Part shown: positions 31,358 through 44,077 of the stretch, piece after piece
Numbering within the stretch: position 1 is the stretch's first letter
Layout of the letters: each line of letters starts with the position of its first letter
NCBI GenBank assembly: GCA_036186865.1
Contig: AP025054.1
Location: 23,452,925 to 23,516,924 of the forward strand
Length of the DNA stretch: 64,000 bases
Source: Eustoma russellianum
Lineage: Eukaryota; Streptophyta; Magnoliopsida; Gentianales; Gentianaceae
Direction of reading: 5' to 3'
Made by a program: the position numbers and the translations under genes
The notes under the pieces: generated by a model
Database searches by the model: none
What the model saw: only the letters and a program-made list of their open reading frames with translations
What the model was told of the DNA's origin: nothing

Positions 31358-34300
31358 TGTTACGACCCGAGATCCCGGGCTAGTGGAAATGATGAAAATA
31401 GAACGCAAATGCGATATTGATGAAATGTCAGTGGAATTTTAAATTTCTATTTAGAATTAATAAAGACAAATCGACAATTAAATATCGGGGTTAGAAACAC
31501 ACATAAAATAACCTTAAGGTAAGTTAAACGGATATACTAGACTAGTTGGAACTAGACAATGACTGTATCGGACATACAAGGTATTTAAATAAATTAGTCG
31601 GTATCAACATAAGTCTATAGAGATAAATCAAAACCGAATAAAAATACCCGATACGATAACTACAATACACACTATGTCACATTTTCTTCCACTTTATCCC
31701 ATATACCAATAAAAAGACAAAATCTTCCCCATCCCTCCACCCATAAAACCGCCCCACCCCCTCTCTCTCAAGTCAACATCTACTTTTTTCTTTTCTTACA
31801 CATTTCTTACACACCTCACCTATCACCCATCATCTCTATTTTTAGTCCACTTTATTCATTTCTCTTTCTCCCATCCCTCACCCTTTTCCTCTAAAATCTC
31901 GGCATGCTCCAAAAAAAGAAAGGGGAATATTGCTTTTGCCTATTAAAATACTCAATTCATTATTATACTCCAATTTGCCTACCTTTCTTCACATGCCCAC
32001 ATGACCACACTCTCTTCCCTCTTTTCCTTACATTTTCGTATGGCACCTCAAGAAAGAGAGAATACTCTCTAGTTTAATCATTCTACCCACACTCCATCTT
32101 TCAAACCTTATCATTTCTTGAACTTTTCTACCACTACAATCCATTATTCTTGCTCCTTCAACTCACATTACCTGCTTCTTCTTGGCCTTAGTGTGCCGAA
32201 AATCTCAAAGGAAGGACCCTCTTCCCTTCCTTCTATTGTTTTCATTTTACTACTCTTACATTTCACTCAATTTCTTCTCTTCCCTTTAACATAGATAAAT
32301 GTTCATCCTCTCCTTCACTGTCTCATGGCCGAATTCTACAAGCCAAAGAAGAAGTTGTTTCTTTTCCACTTCATCTCATTCTTCACAAAACAGTTACTAC
32401 AACATCCTCCTACAACCAAACCTCAAGAATAACAAGGTAGTTTAGAGTTAAGAACCAAGAAATCTCAAGGTAAGAACACTAGTTATCTAGATCATTGTGT
32501 CATTTCTTTATCTTTATGGTTGTACACTAAAACTCCATTTTACCTTTCAAAACCGTGGGTTTGCTAAGGTGAGAAGGAGAAGATTGTTCTTCAAGCCAAG
32601 GAAGAGACACTACCTTGTAACAAAAGTGGTTAAGGCAAGTAATTCGTTCCTAGATCCTACATGGTTTACAATTTTAAGTATTTATGTTTATATCAAAGTT
32701 GGATCATCATGTAGTATGTTCAAGATTCTCTTCTCAAGAAAGTATAGATCTATATTGAGTGTAAAGTATATACATATATACACTATATACACACGCACAC
32801 TATGTACATATATATATATATATATAACACGCATATATATATATATATGTATATTATTATGTATGTATGTTGATATATATATATGCATTATTGTATAGAT
32901 CTACATACATGTATGTATAGATGAGTAGATACATAGGTTTGTATCAATATATATATATATATACGTTTTTTTATATATATATACGTTTTTTTATATATAT
33001 GTATGCAAAGATGTAAAATGTATATATACATACGGTTTTAAGTATAAAGGTATACATTTGTATATTCGTTTTTTTATGTATAAATGTGTGTGTATATATA
33101 TATACACAAACGGTTTTATATATATATGTATGTATAGATCTATATATGTACATATACGGACCTATATGTATATGTATATGTGTAATATATATGTTCAAGA
33201 CTTAAAAATAAATAAGTTTATGTATGTGTATATATATATATCTCACTGTATTATGTATAAATATAGATATATATAGATACGTCAGTTATATATATGTGTA
33301 TACAATATATAATTCGGCCTTAAAGCCATTTCAAGGTTAAAATATTAATTTATATGTGTATTATGTGTAATATATATTTTAAAGAGAAGAAATGAATAAG
33401 TATTTGTGTATTACATATTATATAGTAAAAAGACTTTATAAATGTATATATAGAGAGTATATATTCGGCTCTTAGGCCTTGAATGACAAAATGATTTCAT
33501 TATATTTTGTACAAGTATATATATATGATAAATATGTTAAGACATGAAAATGAATAAGTTTTGGATCTTACATAATATATCATAAAATGAATTATATATA
33601 TATACCCTATATATATTAATCGGCCAATAGGCCTTAATGACTGAAATGATTTCATAATACTTTTATACAAGTATATATGTATATATGATGAATATGTTAA
33701 GTTATGAAAGTAGGCTAAATATGTAATTTATGTATTATGTTATGAAATGTATGAAACATAAATAGTCCATAATTATGTATGTGTAAGTATGAGACTACCA
33801 ACTTTTGCAATGTATGTATATGATATGTTACAGGTTATGTATACTAATATAGGTAGGTTATGAGATGTAAGTTATGAAATCTAAGATGAAATGTTAAGGT
33901 AATTAGAAATTTCATGAATTTAGGCATTTAAGTTATGAATTATATGTATGTATGGAATAGATGTTACCAAATTATTGTGTGATGATCATAGAAAAAGGGG
34001 GTTGTTTTAGTGTGAAGGCCGAATGGTCTTCTTTGTAGGTGAAAATGGTATTTTGTTTTAAGTTGTGATATTGTAGAAGGAAATTAAGTAGTGATGTTAC
34101 TAGTGGTAGTATGACAAGATACCCGTATTTGACCGAGTCTCACGTTGCATGAAAACAATATTTGCAAAGTTATGTTGTCACACCTCATGTTTTAAAAGTT
34201 CATATGCATAAGAATAATAAACACGAGACGAATGATTCCGATGAGACACGATATGTTATGTTATGTCATGATCATGATTATGTTATGTTATGTTGAAGCG

Positions 34301-35421
34301 CGTCCTGACATCGGGACCGGAGTGGTAGGTGTCAGGGGCCCATGTTTACGTTATGGCTGAGTGTAACACCGGGTCTGGGACACGGGATCTCAGTCATAAT
34401 GCGTCACCGTTAGCACATGTACCTATGATTCATGATGTTGTATGCATGTACTATATGGGGAATCATTCGGTATGTCGTGCGTTATTATTCTTATGAAAAG
34501 TGCTATAGCCATGATGTAAATGTTATGTCTTCATGTTATGAAAAAGCATGTTATGCAAGTTATGAATATGTCATGTTATGCAAGTTATGAAAATCATGTC
34601 ATGATTATGAAAAGTCATGTTTACGAAAATCATTTTATGAAAAGTCATGTTTTATGCATCATCGTCATGATCATGTCACCTTAGGGTTATGATTAAGAAT
34701 TCTTTAAGTATATGATAGCACTACAGTGGACAATGTAGTGTAAGCATGAGAATGTAGTACATGTAAGATATGCGAAGATGGTATAAGTTATGGATTAGAA
34801 GTTAAGTATGGATGTAGTATGATGTTACGGATTAAGCAGAATGAGATGCTGTTATGCTATGTATGCTTTGAAATCTTCTTTATTTACCTGCTTCCAGTTT
34901 ACAGCAGTTTATTGATATGATGATACTTACTTGTTAAAAAGGAGACGTGCTTATTATACTCAAAATGTATGGTATTATGATTTGTTACCCCGTCTCCCAT
35001 GTATGATCCACATGTCGTATCTGGTAAGACTACTTGCTGAGCGATTAAAAGTCGGTGGCTATCGCTCATACTTGCCTCATTTATAACTTTCCAGATAACA
35101 GGTATCAATATACAGGCTCGTTGAAGACATGCTAGATAGACCATTGATAACGAAGAGCATACTGAGAGATTATTTCGAAGGCATTAAGTTTCGGATTATG
35201 ATGTATGATATATTATTTCAGTATTCTGTATATGATGATTGTACAGTTTTGATGTAGTACAGTGCATGTCGATGAAGATTTGTTTATGTTATGTTGCTTC
35301 CGCTTATCGATTCATTATTCATGTCGACATGTACATGTATAGTATCGACGCTTTGTACTCTATGGAGTAGAGTACGGCGGGTGCACTGAGCCGGAACCCT
35401 GGTTTCGGGCGGGGCGCTACA
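31358..35421 (+). repeat. 5' LTR of the non-coding element
   Basis: 4064 bp. It begins with a conserved 300-bp head, followed by a pyrimidine-rich tract (about 31680-32450), a microsatellite-rich zone (32765-33330), AT-rich repeats, and a GC-richer segment near 34300-34400 (ACATCGGGACCGG, ACACCGGGTCTGGGACACGG). No convincing gene; short Ile/Tyr-rich frames come from TATA-type repeats. Confidence 0.88.
32765..33330 (+). repeat. TA/ATGT microsatellite zone (5' LTR)
   Basis: Dense TATATA and TATGTATG runs with interspersed ACGTTTTTTTATATAT units. The corresponding zone in the 3' LTR is 37760-38310, with changed run lengths. Confidence 0.85.
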
Positions 35422-36366
35422 GTTGGTATCAGAGCAGTGGCTCTAGATCCACTGCGGACACATAAGTAAACAACGACATGAACTTAAGCAATGATCTTAG
35501 AATTTAAGAAATGATCATAGACGTAAGAAACGATCTTAGATGAAAGCGACAGCCTTAGTATAAGAGAAATAGAACGGTATTAGACAGATACGAGAAAATA
35601 GAAAGTATAAGTAGGTCGTTTAGGCTTTCCGACATTTGTACAGGTCAAGTCATAGAATACCTCAATGCTATTTTCTAGTTAGTAACATAGTAGTTATAAA
35701 CTGTAATTACCACAATTTCAGGTTTAGCTCTAATTGGGATAACATTTGGAGATAGTGATAGAATTTCTTAGGCTGATAAGATATGATATGTAGTAGAATA
35801 TAAGCAGTGATTATAAGAATTTCGATGATTAGAGTTTGGCAAATATATGGCACAAATAGTGCGCGTATGAATAAGACGATGAAATTAGAAATTTTCAGAG
35901 TAGGTCAAAGATGTTAGTCGTATTAGGGATGTAAATTCATAGTGATAAGAATACGATTATATAAATAGATATGAGGATATAATGAGTCAGGCCACATTGG
36001 GAGCTAAATTATGAATTTAGAAAGTCGTCGGACTATCTGATTGAATTAGTAGCGTAAGTTGAATCGGTAGGCATGACTAGAATTAAGTTAATATGATTTA
36101 ACCGGATTAGGGTTAGTGGCTGAAAAATCGATAAGTATAAAGTTACTGTAACGCGCAGAGATATGAAGTTGTAGAATACCTAAGCGGATTAACAGGAGGT
36201 ATACGAAAATTGTGAATTTAAAAAAATTTATCATAAGTTGGCAAATATTAAGTTGAATCAAAGGCGATTAAGAAATGACGCTAGAAATTAAGTATTTAAA
36301 TCATTAAGGACAAAATCGATACAACCCCTAAGTTTCGAGGACGAAACTTTTTATAAGGGGGAAGAA
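35422..36366 (+). other. non-coding internal region of the LARD-like element
   Basis: 945 bp from PBS (TGGTATCAGAGC, 35424-35435) to polypurine tract (TAAGGGGGAAGAA, about 36354-36366). AT-rich, without gag or pol similarity in any frame. CTTAGA/TTAAGA-like short repeats occur near 35480-35560. A TTTCGAGGACGAAAC box lies near 36334. Confidence 0.85.
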
Positions 36367-39300
36367 TGTTACGACCCGAGATCCCGGGCTAGTGGAAATG
36401 ATGAAAATAGAACGCAAATGCGATATTGATGAAATTTCAGTGGAATTTTAAATTTCTATTTAGAATTAATAAAGACATCGACATTAAATATCGGGGTTAG
36501 AAACACACATAAAATAACCTTAAGGTAAGTTAACGGATATAACGAGACTAGTTGGAACTAGACAATGACTGTATCGGACATACAAGGTATTTAAATAAAT
36601 TAGTCGGTATCAACATAAGTCGATAGAGATAAATCAAACCGAATAAAAATACCCGATACGATAACTACAATACACACTAGTCACATTTTCTTCCACTTTA
36701 TCCCATATACCAATAAAAACAAAACCTTCCCCATCCCTCCACCCATAAACCGCCCCCCCCCCTCTCTCTCAAGTCAACATCTACTTTTTCTTTTCTTACA
36801 CATTTCTTACACACCTCACCTATCACCATCATCCTCTATTTTTATTCCACTTTATTCATTTCTCTTTCTCCCATCCCTCACCCTTTTCCTCTAAAATCTC
36901 GGCATGCTCCAAGAAAAAGAAAGAGGAATATTGCTTTTTGCCTATTTAAAATACTCAATTCATTATTATACTCCAATTTGCCTACCTTTCTTCACATGCC
37001 CACATGACCACACTCTCTTCCCTCTTTTCCTTACATTTTCGTATGGCACCTCAAGAAAGAGAGAATACTCTCTTAGTTTAATCATTCTACCCACTCCATC
37101 TTTCAAACCTTATCATTTCTTTTAACTTTTTCTACCACTACAATCCATTATTCTTGCTCCTTCAACTCACATTACCTTCTTCTTCTTGGCCTTAGTGTGA
37201 CCGAAAATCTCAAAGGAAGGACCCTCTTCCTTCCTTCTATTGTTTCATTTTACTACATCTTACATTTCAACTCAATTTCTTCTCTTCCCTTTACAATAGA
37301 TAAAATGTTCATCCTCTCCTTCACTTCTCATGGCCGAATTCTACAAGCCAAAGAAGAAGTTGTTTTCTTTTCACTTCATCTCATTCTTCACAAAACCATT
37401 TACTACAACATCCTCCTACAACCAAACCTCAAGAATACAAGGTAGTTTAGAGTTAAGAACCAAGAATACTCAAGGTAAGAACACTAGTTATACTAGATCA
37501 TTTTGTTCATTTCTTTATCTTTATGGTTGTACACTAAACTCCATTTTTACCTTTCAAAACCGTGGGTTTGCTAAGGTGAGAAGGAGAAGATTTTCTTCAA
37601 GCCAAGTGAAGAACACTACCTTGTAACAAAAGTGGTTAAGGCAAGTATTCTTCCTAGATCCTACATGGTTTTACAATTTTAAGTATTTATGTTTATATCA
37701 AAGTTGGATCATCATGTAGTATGTTCAAGATTCTCTTCTCAAGAAAGTATAGATCTATATTTGAGTGTAAAGTATATACATATATACACTATATACACAC
37801 GCACACTATGTACATATATATATATTATATATAACACGCATATATATATATATATTATTATTATGTTGTATGTGTATATATATATATGCATTATTGTATA
37901 GATCTACATGTATGTATAGATGAGTAGATACATAGGTTTGTATCAATATATTATATATGTTTTTTTATATATATATATACGTTTTTTTATATATATGTAT
38001 GCAAAGATGTAAAATGTATATATACATACGGTTTTAAGTATAAAGGTATACATTTGTATATTCGTTTTTTTATGTATAAATGTGTGTATATATATATATA
38101 CAAACGGTTTTATATATATGTATGTATAGATCTATATATGTACATATACGGACCTATATGTATATATGTATATGTGTAATATTATATGTTCAAGACTTAA
38201 AAATAAATAAGTTTATGTATGTGTATATATATATCTCACTGTATTATGTATAAATATAGATATATATAGATACGTCAGTTATATATATGTGTATACAATA
38301 TATATAATTCGGCCTTAAAGCCATTTCAAGGTTAAAATATTAATTTATATGTGTATATATGTGTAATATATATTTTAAAGAGAAGAAATGAATAAGTATT
38401 TGTGTATTACATATTATATAGTAAAAAGACTTTATAAATGTATATAGAGAGTATATATATTCGGCTCTTAGGCCTTGAATGACAAAATGATTTCATTATA
38501 TTTTTGTACAAGTATATATATATGATAAATATGTTAAGACATGAAAATGAATAAGTTTTGGATCTTACATAATATATCATAAAATGAATTATATATATAT
38601 ATACCCTATATATATAATCGGCCAATAGGCCTTAATGACTGAAATGATTTCATAATACTTTTATACAAGTATATATGTATATATGATGAATATGTTAAGT
38701 TATGAAAGTAGGCTAAATATGTAATTTATGTATTATGTTATGAAATGTATGAAACATAAATAGTCCATAATTATGTATGTGTAAGTATGAGACTACCAAC
38801 TTTTGCAATGTATGTATATGATATGTTACAGGTTATGTATACTAATATAGGTAGGTTATGATAAGATGTAAGTTATGAAATCTAAGATGAAATGTTAAGG
38901 TAATTAGAAATTTCATGATGTAGGCATTTAAGTTATGAATTATGATATGTATGTATGGAATAGATGTTACCAAATTATTGTGTGATGATCATAGAAAAAG
39001 GGGGTTGTTTTAGTGTGAAGGCCGAATGGTACTTATTTGTAGGTGAAAATGGTATTTTGTTTAAGTTGTGATATGTAGAAGGAAATTAAGTAAGTATGTT
39101 ACTAGTGGTAGTATGACAAGATACCCGTATTTGACCGAGTCTCACGTTGCATGAAAACAAGATTTGCAAAGTTATGTTGTCACACCTCATGTTTTAAAAA
39201 GTTCCATATGCAAGAATAATAAACACAAGACGAATGATTCTGATGAGACACGATATGTTATGTTATGTTCATGATCATGATTATGTTAGTTATGTTGAAG

Positions 39301-39552
39301 CGCTGTCCTGACATCGGGACCCGGAGTGGTAGGTGTCAGGGGCCCATGTTTACATAATGGCTGAGTGTAACACCGGGTCTGGGACACGGGATCTCAGTCA
39401 TAATGCGTCACCGTTAGCACATGTACCTATGTTCATAATGTTATGTTGTACATGTACTATATGGGGAATCATTCGGTATGTCGTGCGTTATTATTCTTAT
39501 GAAAAGTGCTATAGCCAATGATGTAAATGTTATGTCTTCATGTTATGAAAAA
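36367..39552 (+). repeat. 3' LTR of the non-coding element, truncated by gap
   Basis: Colinear with the first roughly 3186 bp of the 5' LTR; the last roughly 880 bp are absent because the gap begins. Most differences from the 5' LTR are one- or two-base indels in homopolymers and short repeats. Confidence 0.88.
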
Positions 39553-39562
39553 NNNNNNNNNN
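39553..39562. other. assembly gap (10 N)
   Basis: Ten N bases. The missing material should include the end of the 3' LTR, its target-site duplicate, the rest of the SIRE-A gag and the start of the next SIRE-type LTR, so the real distance is certainly more than ten bases. Confidence 0.98.
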
Positions 39563-41332
39563 CATTTCAAATCTTGTCTCATTTGTAACACATGCTGAAA
39601 TATAAAGGCTGGCCGATTTTAACACCATTATGAGCCATATTTTGTTGTCTAGATTAAGGTGGATTAATTGGAAGATAATTTGGAAGTATTTTGAATAAGT
39701 TATGGAATTAAAGTGGTGATATTGTTGAATATCACACATGCTGAAAGTTTCAGCATGTGTGGGAATGTATATGGCCAATTTTTAGGTCTTGTTGATGATA
39801 AATGTGTATTCCAAAATGATGAAGATGTCTTGTACTAAATGGTGATTGATTTCTTGAATTAAATAAATGTAAAATAGGCAATATTTTGAATAAATGTTGA
39901 ACGTTACACATGCTGAAATTTTAGCATGTGCAAGTGATGTTATGGCCGATTTTTTCATGCCTTTTTGGAGAAAATTGTCTTGCTAATTTTGGGTGATAAT
40001 TTTGTTAATTATGGTAATCATTTTATGATGATTTTGGCACATGTTTTAAGTGTTATTCTCAGATTTGTCTAGTCATCAAATGATGACAACATCCAACCAA
40101 TCAATGAGTGTCAAGTAAGCAAGAGCTTAATGATCATCCAATGAAGAGATGTCAAGTAAGCAAAGACATGTCACAATGATGTCATATACTCTTCCAAGGA
40201 CTTAGAAGATAATTTTCAAAAAGTGAAGAGAAGCATAGGGGGGCGGCCATAATGACAAAAAGAAAGGAAGAAGAGCAAAACAAGAACAAGAACAAGTCTT
40301 GCAAATTCCAACATGAAAAACGTTTAGCACCTTCTTTTCTACACTCTCTTTCTTCTTCTCTCTAAAAGCCTATTGTACTTACATTCATATACTTGAATAG
40401 GCTTCATCTAGACCACCACATATTCTTTTCATTGTTGTAAAAGATTGATCAAGGTGTGATCAATCTTGCACTTGCGAGATGGTGGTGTTCATGATAATTG
40501 TATACTCATACAAGGTTTGTAAATGGTTGGAGTTGGTGTGTAACTCCATCAACCCTGTGGTAAGGTGTTTTTGTGTTGTGTGACTAGTGTGAACCGAGGA
40601 AGGTGTCCTCGAAGACTGGAGTAGGTTGTTTATAACCTAACCAGTATAAAATTCTTGGTGTTATTTACTTTCAACACTTACTTTCAGTTTCAGCACTGTT
40701 TATCGTTTTTGATCATGTTCATAAAAATAGTAAACGGATGTCAAAAATCACAAAACTTTCCGAAAACATAGCCACATGTGTTAAGGTTCTTTTGGCGCAA
40801 GTTTCAACCCTTTTGGACAAGTATAAGTCAATTCAAACGTCCAAAGTTCTGAGACTAGTGCAGTTTGATTTTCAGGCTTGCAAAGGTTGAGACTTTGATC
40901 GTATTTGACTAACTTTCCAAATGAATTTTTCAAAACTGTTTCAAACCATTTAAATAAAACATATAAGGGGTTAGTATTTAAATTTTCAGAGCATTTGGAG
41001 TTACGTACAAATAGGAATTAATTTTTCAAATCAGTCTACCGTTTCTGGTAGATTTGCGCAATCTGACGACAAACGAATTTTCAAGGGGTTAGAGGTGAAT
41101 TTAAATCTGAAATTTTTAGGAGACACTCATAACATCTGAGACTAATTTCTCTCCAAATTTCAGAATTTTTGAAGATCTTCAACCTAGTTTTCAAAACGGT
41201 TTAAAACTGGTCCTGAAAATAGAAACTGTTTTCAGAAGTTGGGTTTTTGGTTAAAACTATTTTAAAAACCACATTTTCTGCACCCACTATTCTACCCCCT
41301 CCCCCTTCTAGTGGTGCCTTGTAGATCCTACA
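39563..41332 (+). repeat. SIRE-type LTR, left end in gap (SIRE-B)
   Basis: Ends CTTCTAGTGGTGCCTTGTAGATCCTACA, as SIRE LTRs here do, after the ACCGAGGAAGGTGTCCTCG and ACCAGTATAAAATTCTTGG boxes. It is closer to the SIRE-C 3' LTR (54577-57024) than to SIRE-A; both have the TGTCAAGTAAGCAAG and GGGGGGCGGCCA stretches. No PBS follows; integrase coding sequence starts at once. Confidence 0.75.
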
Positions 41333-43306
41333 AATCTTTTGTATTAAACACAAAAGATAATATATATAAATTTGAGTCTAAATATATTGAATGCAACTTT
41401 GTTGGATATTTTGTAAATTCTAAAGCGTATAGATGCTATGATCCTATTACTAGACAAATTTTAGAATCTATTCATGTGAAATTTAATGAATTTGGTGAAC
41501 TTGAAATAAAGAAAGAATATGATGTTGATTTTGAACCAAAACATGTGTTGGGTGATATAGAAGAAAATATCGTGCATGATGAACACAACACACTAGAAAT
41601 GTATGATCACTTAGAAATGCATGAGAACTTAGAAAATAATCAACCAAGATGGCGTAGAGATCACCCACATGACCTCATAATAGGTGATATATCTCAAGGT
41701 GTACGACCACGTAGAAGAATATATCAAGATGAAATAAATCAATTTCATTTAATGATTTCTGAAATAGAACCCAAGAATGTGCTTGATGCTTTGAATAATT
41801 CTTCTTGGATTGATGCTATGCATGATGAATTAAATCAATTTACAAGAAACGATATATGGGATTTGGTACCCCGGCCACGAGATAAAACGATAATAGGCAC
41901 AAAATGGGTGTTTAGAAATAAAATGAACGAGGATGGTAAAGTTGTTAGAAATAAAGCTAGGCTTGTAGCACAATGATATAATCAAGAAGAGGGAATAAAT
42001 TATGAAGAGACATTCGCACCCGTAGCACGTTTAGAAGTTATATGATTAGTACTTGCTATTGCTTGCACAAAGAATTTTAAACTTTATCAAATGGATGTAA
42101 AAACGCATTTTTAAATGGCTTTATACAAGAAGAAGTTTATGTAAAAGAACCACCTGAATTTAAGGATATAAAATATCCTAATCATGTGTATACGTTAAAG
42201 AAAGAATTATATGGTTTAAAACAAGCACCTAGAGCTTGGTACGATTGTTTTGCTACTTTTTTTTATTAGAAAATGGATTTAAAAGAGGAACTATATATAG
42301 TACTTTATTCTTGAAGGAAGAAAAATCGGATTTGCTTATTATTCAAATTTATGTTGATGATATTGTTTTTGGATCTAGATGTCATAAGTTAGTAGAATGA
42401 TATTGTTTTTGGATCTACATGTCATAAGTTAGTAGAAGAATTTGAAACTTGCATGAAATCTGAGTTTGAAATGTCTATGGTAGGTGAACTAAATTATTTT
42501 CTTGGCTTACAAATAAAGCAAACTAGTAAAGTAATACACATAAGTCAAGTAAAATATGTAAACGACATGATTAAGAAGTTTAATTTTGAAAACCTGAAGC
42601 CATCTACCATGCCTATAGGTGTAGCCATTGATAAAGATGAAAATGGAAAAGATTCTATTAATGGATTGTGTATATCTATGATTGGTTCTTTGATTTATCT
42701 TACTACAAGTAAACATAATATCATGTTTAGTGTTTGTATGTGTGTTTGTTTTCAATGTAATCCTAAAATCTCATACTTAAATGCTGTAAAAAAGATATTT
42801 TTGCACATTAAGCACACTCCCACGTTAGGACTTTGGTATGAAAAAAAACTGTGAATTTAACTTGCATGCCTATACTAATGCAGACTATGGTAGACGTAAA
42901 ATACATAGAAAATGCACAAATGGTACATGTCAATTTATTGGTAACTCATTAATATCATGGTTTTCGGAAAAAACAAGCTAGTGCAGCATTATCTACCACT
43001 GAAGCGGAATACATGGCTCTTAGTCTTTGCTGCACACAATTACTATGGCTAAAACAACAAATCTCATATTTTGGTATAGTTGTAAGTCGAATTCCTATAT
43101 ACTGTGGCAGTATGAGTGCTATTAACTTGTCTAAGAATCTTGTTTTACACTCTAAGGAAAAACATATAGACGTAAGATATCATTTTCGTCACCATGGAAA
43201 TAGTGGTGATATTATAATAGAACATGTTTGTACTGAAGCACAAATAGCCGACATATTCACAAAAGCACTTAATCAGCCACGTATGAAAATTTATGTTCTA
43301 AATTAG
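41333..43306 (+). pseudogene. SIRE pol remnant: integrase end, RT, RNase H
   Basis: Integrase C-terminal end (FVLNTKDNIYKFESKY) is fused directly to the preceding LTR end. RT follows at about 41790: WIDAMHDELNQF, GTKWVFRNKMNEDGKV, KARLVAQ then a stop, EETFAPVARLE, KELYGLKQAPRAWY, and the catalytic IYVDDIVFGS at about 42346. A 40-bp tandem duplication and several stops or frameshifts follow. FEMSMVGELNYFLGLQIKQ is open again at 42453. RNase H is recognisable at 42880-43306 (STTEAEYMALS, HIDVRYHF, IADIFTKAL). Inactive. Confidence 0.87.
42358..42437 (+). repeat. 40-bp tandem duplication in SIRE RT
   Basis: Two adjacent 40-bp copies (42358-42397 and 42398-42437), starting TGATATTGTTTTTGGATCTA, one mismatch. 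It duplicates the end of the YVDD box and shifts the frame. Confidence 0.9.
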
Positions 43307-43535
43307 GCATGATTTCTGTTGATATATTATAAATTGCTCTTTCTTTCCATTACTACTAACTCTTTTGATGTGATTTGCAAAATAAAGGAGGAGAGAAAAG
43401 AATGATTTAAGGGAGAGCATGAAACGACATTCAAATTTTGAATTTAAAAATTTATGCACGATTGCAGAGGGGGCGATTATGACACATTTAAATCATGAAT
43501 AGAGGTTATTTTGAAAATCATCAAAAGGGGGAGAT
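43307..43535 (+). other. SIRE 3' untranslated region and polypurine tract
   Basis: Contains several purine-rich runs (AAAGGAGGAGAGAAAAG, AAGGGAGAGCATG) and the final tract AAAAGGGGGAGA at 43523-43534, directly before the LTR start at 43536. Confidence 0.8.
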
Positions 43536-43864
43536 TGTTGAAAAACTAGGGTTTGAGTGATTTGAAAATGCATAATTTAAATGTTATGTGTCTTCAAAAT
43601 GCATGATTTAAGTGTTACATGACATGCATACGTGATAGATATGCTTTCTATGCTTATATATAATATTATCGTGCCAGCGTGACATGAAGTGTTAAGGCTT
43701 ACATCACGTGGCTAACATTTGTTGTGTTTATACTATTTTCAGGTGGCATGTTAAATGAATTAAACTAGTTCATTCGATCAAGTAGTTAAGGAGACATATT
43801 TGAAGACACATATTTGGCAACAAATTCAGAATGGAAAGCTCCACTCCACACTACCCACACACGG

Positions 43865-43865
<1 letters not shown>

Positions 43866-43928
<63 letters not shown>

Positions 43929-43930
43929 TA
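43866..43930 (+). repeat. (CA)n(TA)n microsatellite
   Basis: About 21 CA repeats followed by about 11 TA repeats in the SIRE LTR. The L1 is inserted at its right edge. Confidence 0.95.
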
Positions 43931-44077
43931 TATACATCGAATGGCGGCGGCACTAGCCGCTGCCGCTGAAACATCCGATTGTCCATTCCTTTTTCAGCGA
44001 TCACCCTCCTCACTCTTCCGCTACTGTCCGGAATTATTGCAGCTCCATTCTTTTTTAATTTTACAGCATCGACAACC

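Larger units (their letters stand above)
31358..39552 (+). mobile_element. large non-coding LTR element (LARD-like), chromovirus relative
   Basis: 5' LTR 31358-35421 (4064 bp), PBS 35424-35435, internal region 35422-36366 (945 bp) with no coding capacity, polypurine tract, and 3' LTR from 36367 cut by the assembly gap after about 3186 bp. It starts TGTTACGACCCGAG and ends GGGGCGCTACA. Like the Tekay-type element at 7450 it has a GGGGCGCTACA LTR end, a Met-tRNA PBS and a TTTCGAGGACGAAAC box before the polypurine tract, so it looks like a non-autonomous relative. It is inserted in the SIRE-A gag; the second TSD is lost in the gap. Confidence 0.88.

Noticed and set aside
32497..33276. Several Ile/Tyr-rich frames on both strands (also 37689-37901 and 38407-38625)
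   Set aside because: They are translations of TATA/ATGT microsatellites in the large LTRs.
39563..41332. Endogenous pararetrovirus or other viral insertion in the composite block
   Set aside because: All RT fragments in the window are of copia, chromovirus or L1 type, with LTR or LINE structure; no movement-protein or coat-protein type sequence was seen.
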